Below, piece after piece: positions 50,676 to 59,432 of a stretch of 64,000 bases of DNA (within the stretch, counting starts at the first letter, position 1; each line of letters starts with the position of its first letter). The position numbers and the translations under genes were made by a program. The stretch is from Bog-473 sp036489775 (GTDB taxonomy: Bacteria; Actinomycetota; Acidimicrobiia; Acidimicrobiales; RAAP-2). The DNA lies in assembly GCA_036489775.1 (NCBI GenBank), contig DASXFC010000070.1, positions 1 through 64,000 of the forward strand. Reading direction: 5' to 3'. A model generated the notes under the pieces. It searched no databases and was not told the DNA's origin. It saw only the letters and a list, made by a program, of their open reading frames with translations.

Positions 50676-51677
50676 ATGGCCCTCATGCAACGGGTCCTTT
50701 CAGGCATCGCCCCCTCGGGTGACTTCACCCTCGGCAATTACCTGGGCGCCCTCAAGCACTGGGTGACCTTCCAGGACTCCAGCGATGCCCTGTACTGCGT
50801 GGTCGACCTGCACGCCCTGACCAACGACATCGAGCCGGCCGTCTTGCGTCACAACTCCCTCGATGCCGCTCTCAACCTGCTGGCCGTCGGCCTCGATCCT
50901 GCTCGCTGCACCGTCTTCGTCCAGAGCCACGTGACCGAGCACACCCGCCTGACCTGGCTCCTCGAGTGCACGGCCACCTATGGGGAGCTCAGCCGCATGA
51001 CCCAATTCAAGGAGAAGAGCGTCAAGGGTCGCGAGGCGGTGCGGGCCGGGCTCTTCACCTACCCCGCCCTCATGGCGGCCGACATCCTGCTCTACGACAC
51101 CAATGTGGTCCCCGTCGGCGACGACCAGCGCCAGCATCTCGAGCTGACCCGGGAAGTGGCCGTCCGCTTCAACAACCGTTACGGCGACACCTTCGTGGTG
51201 CCCGAAGCCGCCATCCCCGGTACGGCCGCCCGGGTCATGGATCTCCAGCATCCTGAGCGCAAGATGTCCAAGTCGGTCACCTCGCCGCTCGGCACCGTCG
51301 GCTTGTTTGATCCGGCTGATGAGATCACCCGCAAGATCCGCAAAGCGGTGACCGACACCGACGGCGAGGTGCGCTACGACCGCGAAGCCAAACCCGGCCT
51401 GGCCAACCTGCTCGAACTCCTGGCCGCCGCCACCGGCCGCAACCCGGCCGATCTGGCTCGGGACTACACCCGCTACGGCGACCTCAAGAACGACGTGGCC
51501 GAAGCCTTGAACGAGCTGTTGACCCCGGTCCGAAGCCGGCGTGCCGAGCTGGAGAACGATCTGCCCTACGTCCACCGGGTCCTGGCCGAAGGGGCCGAGA
51601 AGGCCCACACCATCGCTGCTGCCACCTACACCCGGGCCGCCGACGCCATGGGATTGCTGCCCCCTACCGCAGACTGA
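50676..51677 (+). CDS. trpS: tryptophanyl-tRNA synthetase
   Basis: This 333-aa class I synthetase starts at ATG 50676, with a second ATG three codons later. It has the variant HIGH motif TLGN in IAPSGDFTLGNYLGALKHW, the E-C-T-A-T-Y-G-E-L-S-R-M segment, MAADILLYDTNVVPVGDDQ that binds tryptophan, and the KMSKS loop in RKMSKSVTS. It charges tRNA-Trp. It is the only plus-strand gene within the conserved block, so it is probably a local insertion or inversion. Confidence 0.96.
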   Translation: MALMQRVLSGIAPSGDFTLGNYLGALKHWVTFQDSSDALYCVVDLHALTNDIEPAVLRHNSLDAALNLLAVGLDPARCTVFVQSHVTEHTRLTWLLECTATYGELSRMTQFKEKSVKGREAVRAGLFTYPALMAADILLYDTNVVPVGDDQRQHLELTREVAVRFNNRYGDTFVVPEAAIPGTAARVMDLQHPERKMSKSVTSPLGTVGLFDPADEITRKIRKAVTDTDGEVRYDREAKPGLANLLELLAAATGRNPADLARDYTRYGDLKNDVAEALNELLTPVRSRRAELENDLPYVHRVLAEGAEKAHTIAAATYTRAADAMGLLPPTAD

Positions 51678-51678
51678 C

Positions 51679-52416
51679 TCACAACCCGAGGACGGTCTCC
51701 CACCAGTTGTAGAGCCGGTCGAAGAGCCAGGTAATGGGACCCGGGTTGAGCAAAAAGTTCAGGAACACCAAGCCCATGACGATCGGCATGGTGTACTGCC
51801 GGTAGCGCAGGTAGGTGGGCCAGTACCGCGCCGGCAGCATGCGCTCGAACAGCACCGAGCCGTCGAGGGGTGGGATCGGGATCATGTTGAACACGAAGAG
51901 CCCGACGTTGACCAGACTGATCAAGAAGATGTATTGCTTCCAAGTCGGCAGCGACGACAGGTAGAAGATCCCATCGACGTACAGCAGTACGCCCTTGACC
52001 TTGATGAACAGGACAGCGAAACCGCCAGCCAGAATCGCATTGACCGCCGGACCCGACAGCGAGACCAGCACCCCCTGATTGCGGGGGCTCCGCAGGCGGC
52101 CCACGTTCACCGGCACCGGCTTGGCCCAGCCGAAAAACCCTGCACCGGCTAAGGACATCAAGGCCGGCACGATGAGCGTGCCCACCGGATCGATGTGCTT
52201 GAGCGGATTGAGGCTCAAACGTCCGGCCCGCTGAGCGGTGTCGTCACCGAAGAGTTTGGCCACCCAGCCATGTGACACCTCGTGGAGAATCACCGACGGC
52301 ACGATGGCACAGAAGATCAGGACCTCCTGCGTGCTGATGTGGTGGTCTGCCACCAACGCGATCAGCACTACAGCACCGGCGACAATCCACAGCGCTCGCT
52401 TGGTCCGCTGATCCAT
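51679..52416 (-). CDS. M50 family site-2-protease-like membrane metalloprotease
   Basis: I start this 245-aa protein at ATG 52416. It has the zinc motif HEVSH, then NPLKHIDPVGTL and a second-ligand region FNMIPIPPLDGS, with about six transmembrane helices. This is the short M50B type without PDZ or CBS domains. Such proteins cleave within membranes, but the substrate is not predictable. It converges with trpS, stop to stop, with 1 bp between them. Confidence 0.9.
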   Translation of the reverse strand: MDQRTKRALWIVAGAVVLIALVADHHISTQEVLIFCAIVPSVILHEVSHGWVAKLFGDDTAQRAGRLSLNPLKHIDPVGTLIVPALMSLAGAGFFGWAKPVPVNVGRLRSPRNQGVLVSLSGPAVNAILAGGFAVLFIKVKGVLLYVDGIFYLSSLPTWKQYIFLISLVNVGLFVFNMIPIPPLDGSVLFERMLPARYWPTYLRYRQYTMPIVMGLVFLNFLLNPGPITWLFDRLYNWWETVLGL

Positions 52417-52460
52417 CGGCCTCCGCCCCGAGCTCGGGGCTCCGGGCAGGGGCATCCGAC

Positions 52461-52817
52461 CTACTGCTTGGCAGCGTCGTTAATGCAGAGTCGGGCCGCC
52501 GGCATCGCTTCGAGGCGGGCCTCGCCGATCTGCTTGCCACAGACTTCGCACAGCCCGTAGGTCCCTTCGTCGACGCGGATGAGGGCGGCGTCGACCTCGT
52601 CCAGGGACTCTCGCAATTCGGTGGCCAGACGCTCCGCCTCGCCCCGTTCGGCCGTCACCTGGCTCGAGTCGGCGAAGTTGGAGTCGTAGTTCAACCCCTT
52701 GCCACCGTCCGCAAAGCCCAATTCGGACAGGTCCGCCCTGAGTCGTTCCTGCTCGGCTTGTAGGAGCTCGGCGTAGTGCACATCAGGGGTTGCGGCCGCG
52801 GGGGCCTCGTTCGGCAT
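52461..52817 (-). CDS. DksA/TraR-family protein with incomplete zinc finger
   Basis: In this 118-aa protein an N-terminal coiled coil (about 15-85) is followed by a DksA/TraR C4-type motif: CEVCGKQIGEARLEAMPAARLC. The fourth cysteine of the family (C-x-x-C) is replaced by Asp (CIND), leaving three Cys, so zinc binding may be altered. Family members bind RNA polymerase through the secondary channel or act as small regulators. Confidence 0.8.
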   Translation of the reverse strand: MPNEAPAAATPDVHYAELLQAEQERLRADLSELGFADGGKGLNYDSNFADSSQVTAERGEAERLATELRESLDEVDAALIRVDEGTYGLCEVCGKQIGEARLEAMPAARLCINDAAKQ

Positions 52818-52826
52818 CCCTCCATG

Positions 52827-53768
52827 CTACGCGGTGGGACCTGGCCGGGTTCCCGCGCGGGGGTGCGCGCCCTCGTAGGCCCGGCGCAGGTGTTCAGGGG
52901 AAACCTTGGTGTATCGCTGAGTGGTGGCCAATGAGGCGTGGCCCAGTAGCTCCTGGACCACCCGGATATCGGCGCCCCGGGCCAGCATGTGGGTGGCACA
53001 GGAGTGCCGGAGGACATGAGGGCTCACCTTGTCGGCCAGGCCGACCCGTCCGGCGTACTTCTTGACCACCCCGAAGGCCCCGACCCGGCTCAGCCGTCCC
53101 CCCCGGACATTGAGGAAGACGGCATCGGCGTCGCTCCGCCTGGCCCAGCGGGCCGGGACGAATTTCTCCCGTCCCTCCCCTGACAGCCACTCGGCCAGTG
53201 CGGTCCGGGCCATTGACCCCAGCGGCACCACTCGTTCCTTGTTCCCCTTGCCATAGAGCCGGATCAGCGGCAGGTCATCACCCTCAATCGCTGCCGTGAC
53301 ATCCCCCAGGTTGAGTCCGGTGACCTCGCTCACCCGGGCACCGGTGCCGTAGAGCACTTCGAGCAGCGCCCGGTCGCGCCGATAGGCCGGGCCCGTTCCC
53401 ACCACCGAGCCGAGCAGCTGGGCGGCCTCTGCTTCGCTCAGGGCCTTGGGCAGCAGATCAGCCACCGGCATCGGGCCCAGTTCAGTCGTCGGGTCGTCGG
53501 AGCGCCCGCCTTCCTCCTGCAAGAATCGGTGGAAGCCACGGATGGTCGACGTAGCCCGGGCCACCGAGGCCGCGCTGTGTGTCGTCCGCAATCCAACGAT
53601 ATACGTGCTGAGTGCCGCGGCCGAGGCGTGGTCGATGTCACCCACCGCGGCCTCATAGGCCAGCAGATCCCGGCGATACGACGACAGCGTGCGTGGCGAA
53701 CGGCCCCGTTCCACCTCGAGCCAGGAAAGGAACTCCTCCGCACTCCGAGGCAGGGGGCGTTCCGTCAC
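52827..53768 (-). CDS. xerD: XerC/XerD tyrosine recombinase
   Basis: This 313-aa protein starts at GTG 53768, overlapping the NUDIX stop (GTGA). The SAM-like core-binding domain (FLSWLEVERGRSPRTLSSYRRDL) precedes the catalytic domain with Arg in GTGARVSE, Lys in YGKGNKER, H-x-x-R in SPHVLRHSCATHML, His in LGHASLATTQ and the Tyr nucleophile in QRYTKV. It resolves chromosome dimers at dif. Placement between the NUDIX gene and scpA mirrors the M. tuberculosis xerD locus, so I use xerD; xerC cannot be excluded. Confidence 0.9.
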   Translation of the reverse strand: MTERPLPRSAEEFLSWLEVERGRSPRTLSSYRRDLLAYEAAVGDIDHASAAALSTYIVGLRTTHSAASVARATSTIRGFHRFLQEEGGRSDDPTTELGPMPVADLLPKALSEAEAAQLLGSVVGTGPAYRRDRALLEVLYGTGARVSEVTGLNLGDVTAAIEGDDLPLIRLYGKGNKERVVPLGSMARTALAEWLSGEGREKFVPARWARRSDADAVFLNVRGGRLSRVGAFGVVKKYAGRVGLADKVSPHVLRHSCATHMLARGADIRVVQELLGHASLATTQRYTKVSPEHLRRAYEGAHPRAGTRPGPTA

Positions 53769-54307
53769 GAGCCCCGATAGCGCGCCCGGGCCACGTAGAG
53801 GCCGAGCACCGTGCTCTCGTCCTTGATCGATCCGTCGGCCACCAACTCGTCCACTTGATCGAGGTGGATCTTCTCGATGGTCATGTAGTCCTCTTCGATG
53901 CCATCGGGCCGACTCTCCACCTCGGTCAAACCGGTGGCCAGGTAAAGCCAGGTCTCCTGGTCGCTGATCCCCGGGGTGTTCCAAGTCCCGAGCAGCTCCT
54001 CGAGCGAAGCCGCGGCCAATCCGCACTCCTCGGCCAGCTCGCGGTGCGCGGTGTCGAGCAGCGACTCCTTGCGGTCGCGCGTCCCAGCCGGGATCTCGAG
54101 CACCATGGCGTCGACCGGCGCCCGGTACTGGCGCACCAGGCTGACCGTGCCATCGTCGTGCAGCGGGACCACTGCCACCGCACCAGGGTGGCGGATCACG
54201 AAGCGGTCGAAGATCTGACCCGACGGATCCTCCACGTACACCTTGTGCACTTTGAAGATCCAGGCGCGCAGTAGCTCCTCTTCGGAGGTCTGGCGAAAAC
54301 CGGCCAT
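53765..54307 (-). CDS. NUDIX hydrolase (ADP-ribose pyrophosphatase-like)
   Basis: This 180-aa protein has a complete NUDIX box at about residues 74-96 (GTRDRKESLLDTAHRELAEECG). The N-terminal beta strand VVPLHDDGTVSLVRQYRAPVDAMVLEIPAG is typical of ADP-ribose/NDP-sugar pyrophosphatases. It is encoded 9 bp after pyrG and before xerD, the same neighbourhood as Rv1700 in M. tuberculosis. Confidence 0.92.
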   Translation of the reverse strand: MAGFRQTSEEELLRAWIFKVHKVYVEDPSGQIFDRFVIRHPGAVAVVPLHDDGTVSLVRQYRAPVDAMVLEIPAGTRDRKESLLDTAHRELAEECGLAAASLEELLGTWNTPGISDQETWLYLATGLTEVESRPDGIEEDYMTIEKIHLDQVDELVADGSIKDESTVLGLYVARARYRGS

Positions 54308-54316
54308 GGACCCCGC

Positions 54317-55957
54317 TTACGGAACGGAGTCGAGGTCGAGCAGGTGCGGCTCCCGCCCCTCGGCCCGCTCGAGAGCGGCCCCGATCAATTCGCGGAAGAG
54401 CGGGTGGGCCCGGTCCGGCCGGCTCTTGAACTCGGGGTGGGCCTGGGTGGCCACCCAGTAGGGATGGTCGGGCAGCTCGACGAACTCGACCAACCGGCCG
54501 TCGGGCGAGGTGCCCGAGCACAACAGGCCGACTCCTTCGAGCTTGCTCTTGTAGCGGTTGTTGAACTCGAAGCGGTGGCGGTGCCGTTCGGTGATGCCGA
54601 GGGAGCCGTAGGCCTTGGCCACCCTCGATTCGGGCACCAGGACGGCCTGGTACGAACCCAGCCGCATGGTGCCACCTTTCTGGGTCACCTCGGCCTGGTC
54701 GGGCATGAGGTCGATCACCAGGTCCGGTGAGGTGGGGTCGAACTCGCGTGAGTTGGCCCGGTCCAATCCGAGCCAGTCCCGGGCCACCGAGATCACCATC
54801 ACGTGCAGGCCCAGGCACAAGCCCAAGCATGGGATGGCATTGTCCCGGGAGTAGCCGGCGGCCGCGATCATCCCTTCGATGCCGCGTTCGCCGAACCCAC
54901 CCGGGATGACGATGCCATCGAGGCTGCGCAACCGATCAGTGGCCAGCAACTGCGGCACCAGCTCGGCGTCGATCCAATCCAGCTCGACCTGGGCCCCGTG
55001 GTGGAAGCCGGCGTGGCGCAACGACTCGACCACCGACATGTAGGCGTCGGGCATGTTCACGTACTTGCCCACGATGCCGATCTTGACCGTGCGGGACAAC
55101 GACTCGACCCGGTCCACCAGCTCCTCCCAATGTGAGAGGTCGATCGGGTACTTGGACTCGTCGATGCCCAGGGTCTGGCAGACGTAGGTGTCGAGGCCCT
55201 GCTCGTGCAGCACCAGCGGGATCTCGTAAATGGACGGCGCGTCGACCGCTGAGACCACCGCTTCGACCGGCACGTCGCACTGCAGGGAGATCTTGCGCTT
55301 GAGGCTGTCGGGGATCGGGTTGTCACTGCGGCAGACGATGACGTCGGGCTGGATCCCTCGGCTGCGCAATTCGGAGACCGAGTGCTGGGTCGGCTTGGTC
55401 TTCTGCTCGCCCGAGACCAACAGGGGCACCAGGGTCAGGTGCACGTAACAGACGTTGTCGCGGCCGATGTCACGGCGGAACTGCCGGATGGCCTCGACGA
55501 AGGGGACGATCTCGATGTCGCCGACCGTCCCGCCGATCTCCACAATGACGATGTCGACGTCCTCGTCGGCCAGCCGGCGCACCCGACCCTTGATCTCGTC
55601 GGTCACGTGCGGGATGACCTGGACGGTGCGGCCCAGGAAGTCGCCCCGGCGCTCCTTCTCGATCACTGATCGGTAGATCCAGCCCGTGGTGGTGTTCGAC
55701 TGCTTGTTCAGGTTCTCGTCGATGAAGCGCTCGTAGTGGCCGAGGTCGAGGTCGGTCTCACCCCCGTCTTCGGTGACGAAGACCTCGCCGTGCTCGCCGG
55801 GGTTCATGGTCCCGGGGTCGACGTTGATGTAAGGGTCGAGCTTGCACATGGTGACCCGGAGGCCACGGCATTTGAGGAGTCGGCCGAGCGAGGAAGCGGT
55901 GAGACCCTTCCCGAGCGAACTCGACACGCCGCCGGTGACGAAGATGAACTTGCTCAC
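54317..55957 (-). CDS. pyrG: CTP synthase
   Basis: This 546-aa protein has the amidoligase domain: KFIFVTGGVSSSLGKGLTASSLG, the PYINVDPGTMNPGEHGEVFVTEDG nucleotide site, and IVEIGGTVGDIEIVPF. A glutamine amidotransferase domain (about 290-546) carries the nucleophile loop CLGLCLGLHV and a HPEF catalytic His-Glu. It makes CTP from UTP and glutamine. Full length. Confidence 0.97.
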   Translation of the reverse strand: MSKFIFVTGGVSSSLGKGLTASSLGRLLKCRGLRVTMCKLDPYINVDPGTMNPGEHGEVFVTEDGGETDLDLGHYERFIDENLNKQSNTTTGWIYRSVIEKERRGDFLGRTVQVIPHVTDEIKGRVRRLADEDVDIVIVEIGGTVGDIEIVPFVEAIRQFRRDIGRDNVCYVHLTLVPLLVSGEQKTKPTQHSVSELRSRGIQPDVIVCRSDNPIPDSLKRKISLQCDVPVEAVVSAVDAPSIYEIPLVLHEQGLDTYVCQTLGIDESKYPIDLSHWEELVDRVESLSRTVKIGIVGKYVNMPDAYMSVVESLRHAGFHHGAQVELDWIDAELVPQLLATDRLRSLDGIVIPGGFGERGIEGMIAAAGYSRDNAIPCLGLCLGLHVMVISVARDWLGLDRANSREFDPTSPDLVIDLMPDQAEVTQKGGTMRLGSYQAVLVPESRVAKAYGSLGITERHRHRFEFNNRYKSKLEGVGLLCSGTSPDGRLVEFVELPDHPYWVATQAHPEFKSRPDRAHPLFRELIGAALERAEGREPHLLDLDSVP

Positions 55958-56052
55958 GCCGCCCCGAGGACGTTGCCCATCGCCAGATATGACCGGTGCA
56001 CTTGCCCACCCTAATCGCCGCCACCTTGACGCGCGGTGGATCGCGCCGGCGT

Positions 56053-57657
56053 TTAGAAGAGCCGAGCCTCCCCTGCCAGCAGTTCACGGGCGTGAGCCCG
56101 GGCGACATCGCTGTCGGGGTGGCCCGAGAGCATGCGGGAGATTTCGGCCACCCGGTCCTCGCCGGTGACCACTGCCGCCGTGGTCACCGTTCGTTGGCCC
56201 GCCTCGCCCTTGTGCACGCCGATCTGATGACCGGCCCGGGCGGCCACCTGGGCCAGATGGGTCACCACCAACACCTGGCGATCCTGGCCTACGGCTGCCA
56301 GAGCCCGACCGAGGGCCAGGGCAGCCGCACCACCCACCCCGGCGTCCACTTCGTCGAAGACCATGGTCTGGGGACCGCCCAGGCCGACCAGCCGGATGGC
56401 CAGCATGGCCCGGGCTAACTCACCGCCCGAGGCGGCCTTGGCGAGCGGCAGCACGGCTTCCCCGATGTTGGCCCCCAGGGCGAACTCGATCGGGTCACCA
56501 GCCCCGGCCGACGCCACCCGAACCTCGAGGCGGGCGCCCGCCATGGCCAGATCGGCCAGCTGACCTCCGACCAATCCGGCGAAAGTGTTGGCGGCATCGG
56601 CGCGGGTCTGTCGCACCACCGCTTCGGCTTCGGCCAGTTGCTCGAGCAAGCCGGCCCGCTCCGCCTCCAGCCGGGCCGCCGTCCCCTCGGCATCATCGAG
56701 CACCTGAAGCCGGGTGGCCGCGTCCTTGGCAAAAACCATCACGGCGGCCAGGTCTTCGCCGTACTTGCGCCGCAATTCGGACAACACCCGGCGGCGGTCC
56801 TGCACCGCGGCCAACCGGACCGGATCGTCCTCCCAGCCCTGGGCCACCTCGCGCAAGGCGTGCGCCGCATCGGTCAGATCGATGGCCGCCGCGTCCAGCT
56901 GCCCGCGCACCTCGTCGAAACCTGATCGGCCGGCCAACATGACGGCGGCCTGCGCCAGTTGGTCCAGCACACCGCCGCCCTCGGTCTCGCCGCCGGCGCC
57001 TTCGAGTACTTCGAGGGCCGAGGTGGCGGCCTCCCGGTAGGCCGAGGCGTCGGCCAGCCGCTCCTCCTCGACCCGCAGGGCACCGTCCTCGTCGGCATCG
57101 GACAACCCGGCGGCCGCGATCTCGTCCACCTGGTAGCGCAACACGTCGGCATCGCGGGCTCGCTGCTGCTGGTCCCCACCAAGATCGTTCAAGGCATCGT
57201 CGATCTCGCGCAAGAGGGACCGGATGGAGCGGACCTCGGTGAGGTCGGTACCAGCGTAGGTATCGAGGACGCGACGTTGAGCCCGCTCACCAGTCAGCGC
57301 GTGATGCTCGTGCTGCCCATGGATCTCGACCAATTCGGCTGCGATCTCACCCAGCGCGTTCACCGCGGTCATGCGCCCGTTGACCCAGGCCCGGGAGCGT
57401 CCCTCCGCCGGCACCGAGCGGATGATCACGACCTCCTCGTCGCCCTCCACCTCGAAGCGGGCCTCCACCACGGCTTCGCTGGCGCCCGCCCGCACCATGC
57501 TCGGGTTGGCCCGGCCACCGAGTACGAGCTGGAGTGCCTCGACCACCAACGTCTTGCCGGCACCGGTCTCGCCGGTCAGCGCGGTCATGCCGGCGCCGAA
57601 GGAGAGCGACAGATCCTCGATCACCCCGAGGTCGCGCACCCGCAGATCGGTCAGCAC
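56053..57657 (-). CDS. recN: DNA repair protein RecN
   Basis: This 534-aa SMC-like ATPase has an N-terminal LGVIEDLSLSFGAGMTALTGETGAGKT P-loop, a long coiled-coil middle, a C-terminal ABC signature AASGGELARAML and Walker B TMVFDEVDAGVGG. It acts in double-strand break repair. It lies 27 bp after nadK in the conserved tlyA-nadK-recN order. Confidence 0.95.
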   Translation of the reverse strand: MLTDLRVRDLGVIEDLSLSFGAGMTALTGETGAGKTLVVEALQLVLGGRANPSMVRAGASEAVVEARFEVEGDEEVVIIRSVPAEGRSRAWVNGRMTAVNALGEIAAELVEIHGQHEHHALTGERAQRRVLDTYAGTDLTEVRSIRSLLREIDDALNDLGGDQQQRARDADVLRYQVDEIAAAGLSDADEDGALRVEEERLADASAYREAATSALEVLEGAGGETEGGGVLDQLAQAAVMLAGRSGFDEVRGQLDAAAIDLTDAAHALREVAQGWEDDPVRLAAVQDRRRVLSELRRKYGEDLAAVMVFAKDAATRLQVLDDAEGTAARLEAERAGLLEQLAEAEAVVRQTRADAANTFAGLVGGQLADLAMAGARLEVRVASAGAGDPIEFALGANIGEAVLPLAKAASGGELARAMLAIRLVGLGGPQTMVFDEVDAGVGGAAALALGRALAAVGQDRQVLVVTHLAQVAARAGHQIGVHKGEAGQRTVTTAAVVTGEDRVAEISRMLSGHPDSDVARAHARELLAGEARLF

Positions 57658-57684
57658 TCCGAACCTGCTCTCGACCCGGCCGAC

Positions 57685-58569
57685 CTACCAGCCATGATCG
57701 GCCAGCAGGCGCATCCGCAACATCCCGCCGAACTTCTGCGGATCGTTGCGGACGACCCGGACCGATCGGGGCGAGATCTGACAGGTGATGGTGGAACCCG
57801 GATCGAAGCGGCCCACCTCCTCGCCGTCGATCACCAGCACGGCGGCCCGGTCGGGCGCGATCTCCACCGTCAGCGCCTGCGTTTCGGTCAACACCAGCGA
57901 GCGGTCCAGTGAGAGATGGGGCGCCACCGGCGTCACCACCATGGCGCGCAGCGAGGGCGACAGGATGGGCCCGCCAGCAGAGAGGTTGTAGGCGGTCGAC
58001 CCGGTCGGCGTGGCCACGATGAGACCGTCGGCCGAATAGGTCAGCGATTCTTCACCGTCGATGGAGGTGGCCAGGCGGACGGTGTGACCGAAATCGATCT
58101 TCTCGAGCACGACTTCGTTCAACGCGAGCAATGGAGACACCGACGCTGACACGGCACCGAGGGAACGGTCGGCCACGGTGACCTCGAGGGCGCACCGTTC
58201 CTCGACCACGGCCTTCCCCTCGAAGACCCGGGACAGGGCCTCCCGCACTTGCTCGGGCACCAGGTCGGGCAGATAGCCCACCCGGCCGAAGTTGACGCCG
58301 AGCACCGGTACGTCGACGACCGAGGCCATGCGGACCGCCCGGAGGAAAGTGCCGTCGCCACCCATCGAGACGGCCACGGTGCTGCCGGCCAGGTCCACAT
58401 CATCGAGGCAGACGGCCTCGGACGAGCCGTTCTCGCGCAACTGGTCAGGTGCGGAAAAGCGCAGGATGCGCGCCCCGTCACCTTTGGCTTGGAGCCAGGC
58501 CGCGGTGTCCTCGGCCAGAGCCAGGGCGTCAGGACGGCCCGGGTGCACGAGGAAGGTGACGGTGGCCAT
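57685..58569 (-). CDS. nadK: NAD kinase
   Basis: This 294-aa protein has the GGDGTFLRAVRMA motif, NFGRVGYLPDL, the second conserved region PTGSTAYNLSAGGPI and PHLSLDRSLVL. It phosphorylates NAD to NADP. It lies between tlyA (11 bp) and recN. Confidence 0.96.
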   Translation of the reverse strand: MATVTFLVHPGRPDALALAEDTAAWLQAKGDGARILRFSAPDQLRENGSSEAVCLDDVDLAGSTVAVSMGGDGTFLRAVRMASVVDVPVLGVNFGRVGYLPDLVPEQVREALSRVFEGKAVVEERCALEVTVADRSLGAVSASVSPLLALNEVVLEKIDFGHTVRLATSIDGEESLTYSADGLIVATPTGSTAYNLSAGGPILSPSLRAMVVTPVAPHLSLDRSLVLTETQALTVEIAPDRAAVLVIDGEEVGRFDPGSTITCQISPRSVRVVRNDPQKFGGMLRMRLLADHGW

Positions 58570-58580
58570 GAATGGAAAGG

Positions 58581-59432
58581 TTACGGATGTGCCGCATCGG
58601 TTCGGTCCGCCTCACCGACGGCGGCACCGATCAGTGCGGCGGTCCCCACCGGATCGCGCCCCGGCGCACCCTTGCGGGCATGGAACAGGAACTCGACATT
58701 GCCGGCCGGCCCGGTCAGTGGAGAGGCCATGGCCCCCATGATGCCGGTTCCGGTCTCCGAGAGGGCGGACGCCACGCTCTCGAGGACGTCTCGCCAGACC
58801 CCCGGGTCCCGGACGACGCCCTTGCCCCGGGCCACCACAGCCCGTCCGGCCTCGAACTGGGGCTTGACCAGCAACACCAGGTCGGCGCCCTCCTGGGCCA
58901 GTGGACCGCTCAGGGCGGGCAGCACGCTGCGCAGCGAGATAAAGGAGAGATCGGCAGTGACCAGGGGCACCGGCGCAAAGTCCGGGTCGGCGGTGCGCAG
59001 GATGTCGAGGGTCAGGGTGCGGGCGTTGGTGCGCTCGAGCACGATGACGCGGGGATCGACCCGGAGGCGTTGGTCCAGCTGCCCGTGACCCACATCGACG
59101 GCGTAGACCTGAGCCACGCCGCGCTGGAGCAGGCAGTCCGTGAAGCCACCGGTCGAGGCCCCGGCATCGAGGGCGCGCCGGCCCTTGGTGACCACCTCGA
59201 AGCGGTCGAGGGCGGCGTCGAGTTTGCGACCACCGCGGCTGGCGAAAGGCTCGGCCGGGGCCAGCACGAGCAGCGGCTCATCGGCGGCGACCAACCGGGA
59301 GGGCTTGTCGGCCGGCGAGCCACCGACGGTGACCACGCCGGCCGCGATGGCGGCCTGGGCGTCAGCCCGCGTGGGGGCGAGGCCGCGGCGAACGAGTTCA
59401 GTATCGAGGCGCCGGCGGGTGCCGGAGCTCAG
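58581..59432 (-). CDS. tlyA: TlyA rRNA 2'-O-methyltransferase
   Basis: The FtsJ-like core has ALDAGASTGGFTDCLL, VYAVDVGHGQLDQRL, ERTNART, DLSFISLRSVLPAL and LVKPQFEAGR. The S4 domain (RRRLDTELVRRGLAPTRADAQAAIAAG) lies upstream of the first ATG, GTG or TTG (GTG 59336). The frame is open back to a CTG at 59432 that overlaps the previous stop (CTGA). I therefore place the start there (283 aa), against a GTG start that would remove the S4 domain. TlyA methylates 16S and 23S rRNA in actinobacteria. Confidence 0.9.
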   Translation of the reverse strand: MSSGTRRRLDTELVRRGLAPTRADAQAAIAAGVVTVGGSPADKPSRLVAADEPLLVLAPAEPFASRGGRKLDAALDRFEVVTKGRRALDAGASTGGFTDCLLQRGVAQVYAVDVGHGQLDQRLRVDPRVIVLERTNARTLTLDILRTADPDFAPVPLVTADLSFISLRSVLPALSGPLAQEGADLVLLVKPQFEAGRAVVARGKGVVRDPGVWRDVLESVASALSETGTGIMGAMASPLTGPAGNVEFLFHARKGAPGRDPVGTAALIGAAVGEADRTDAAHP

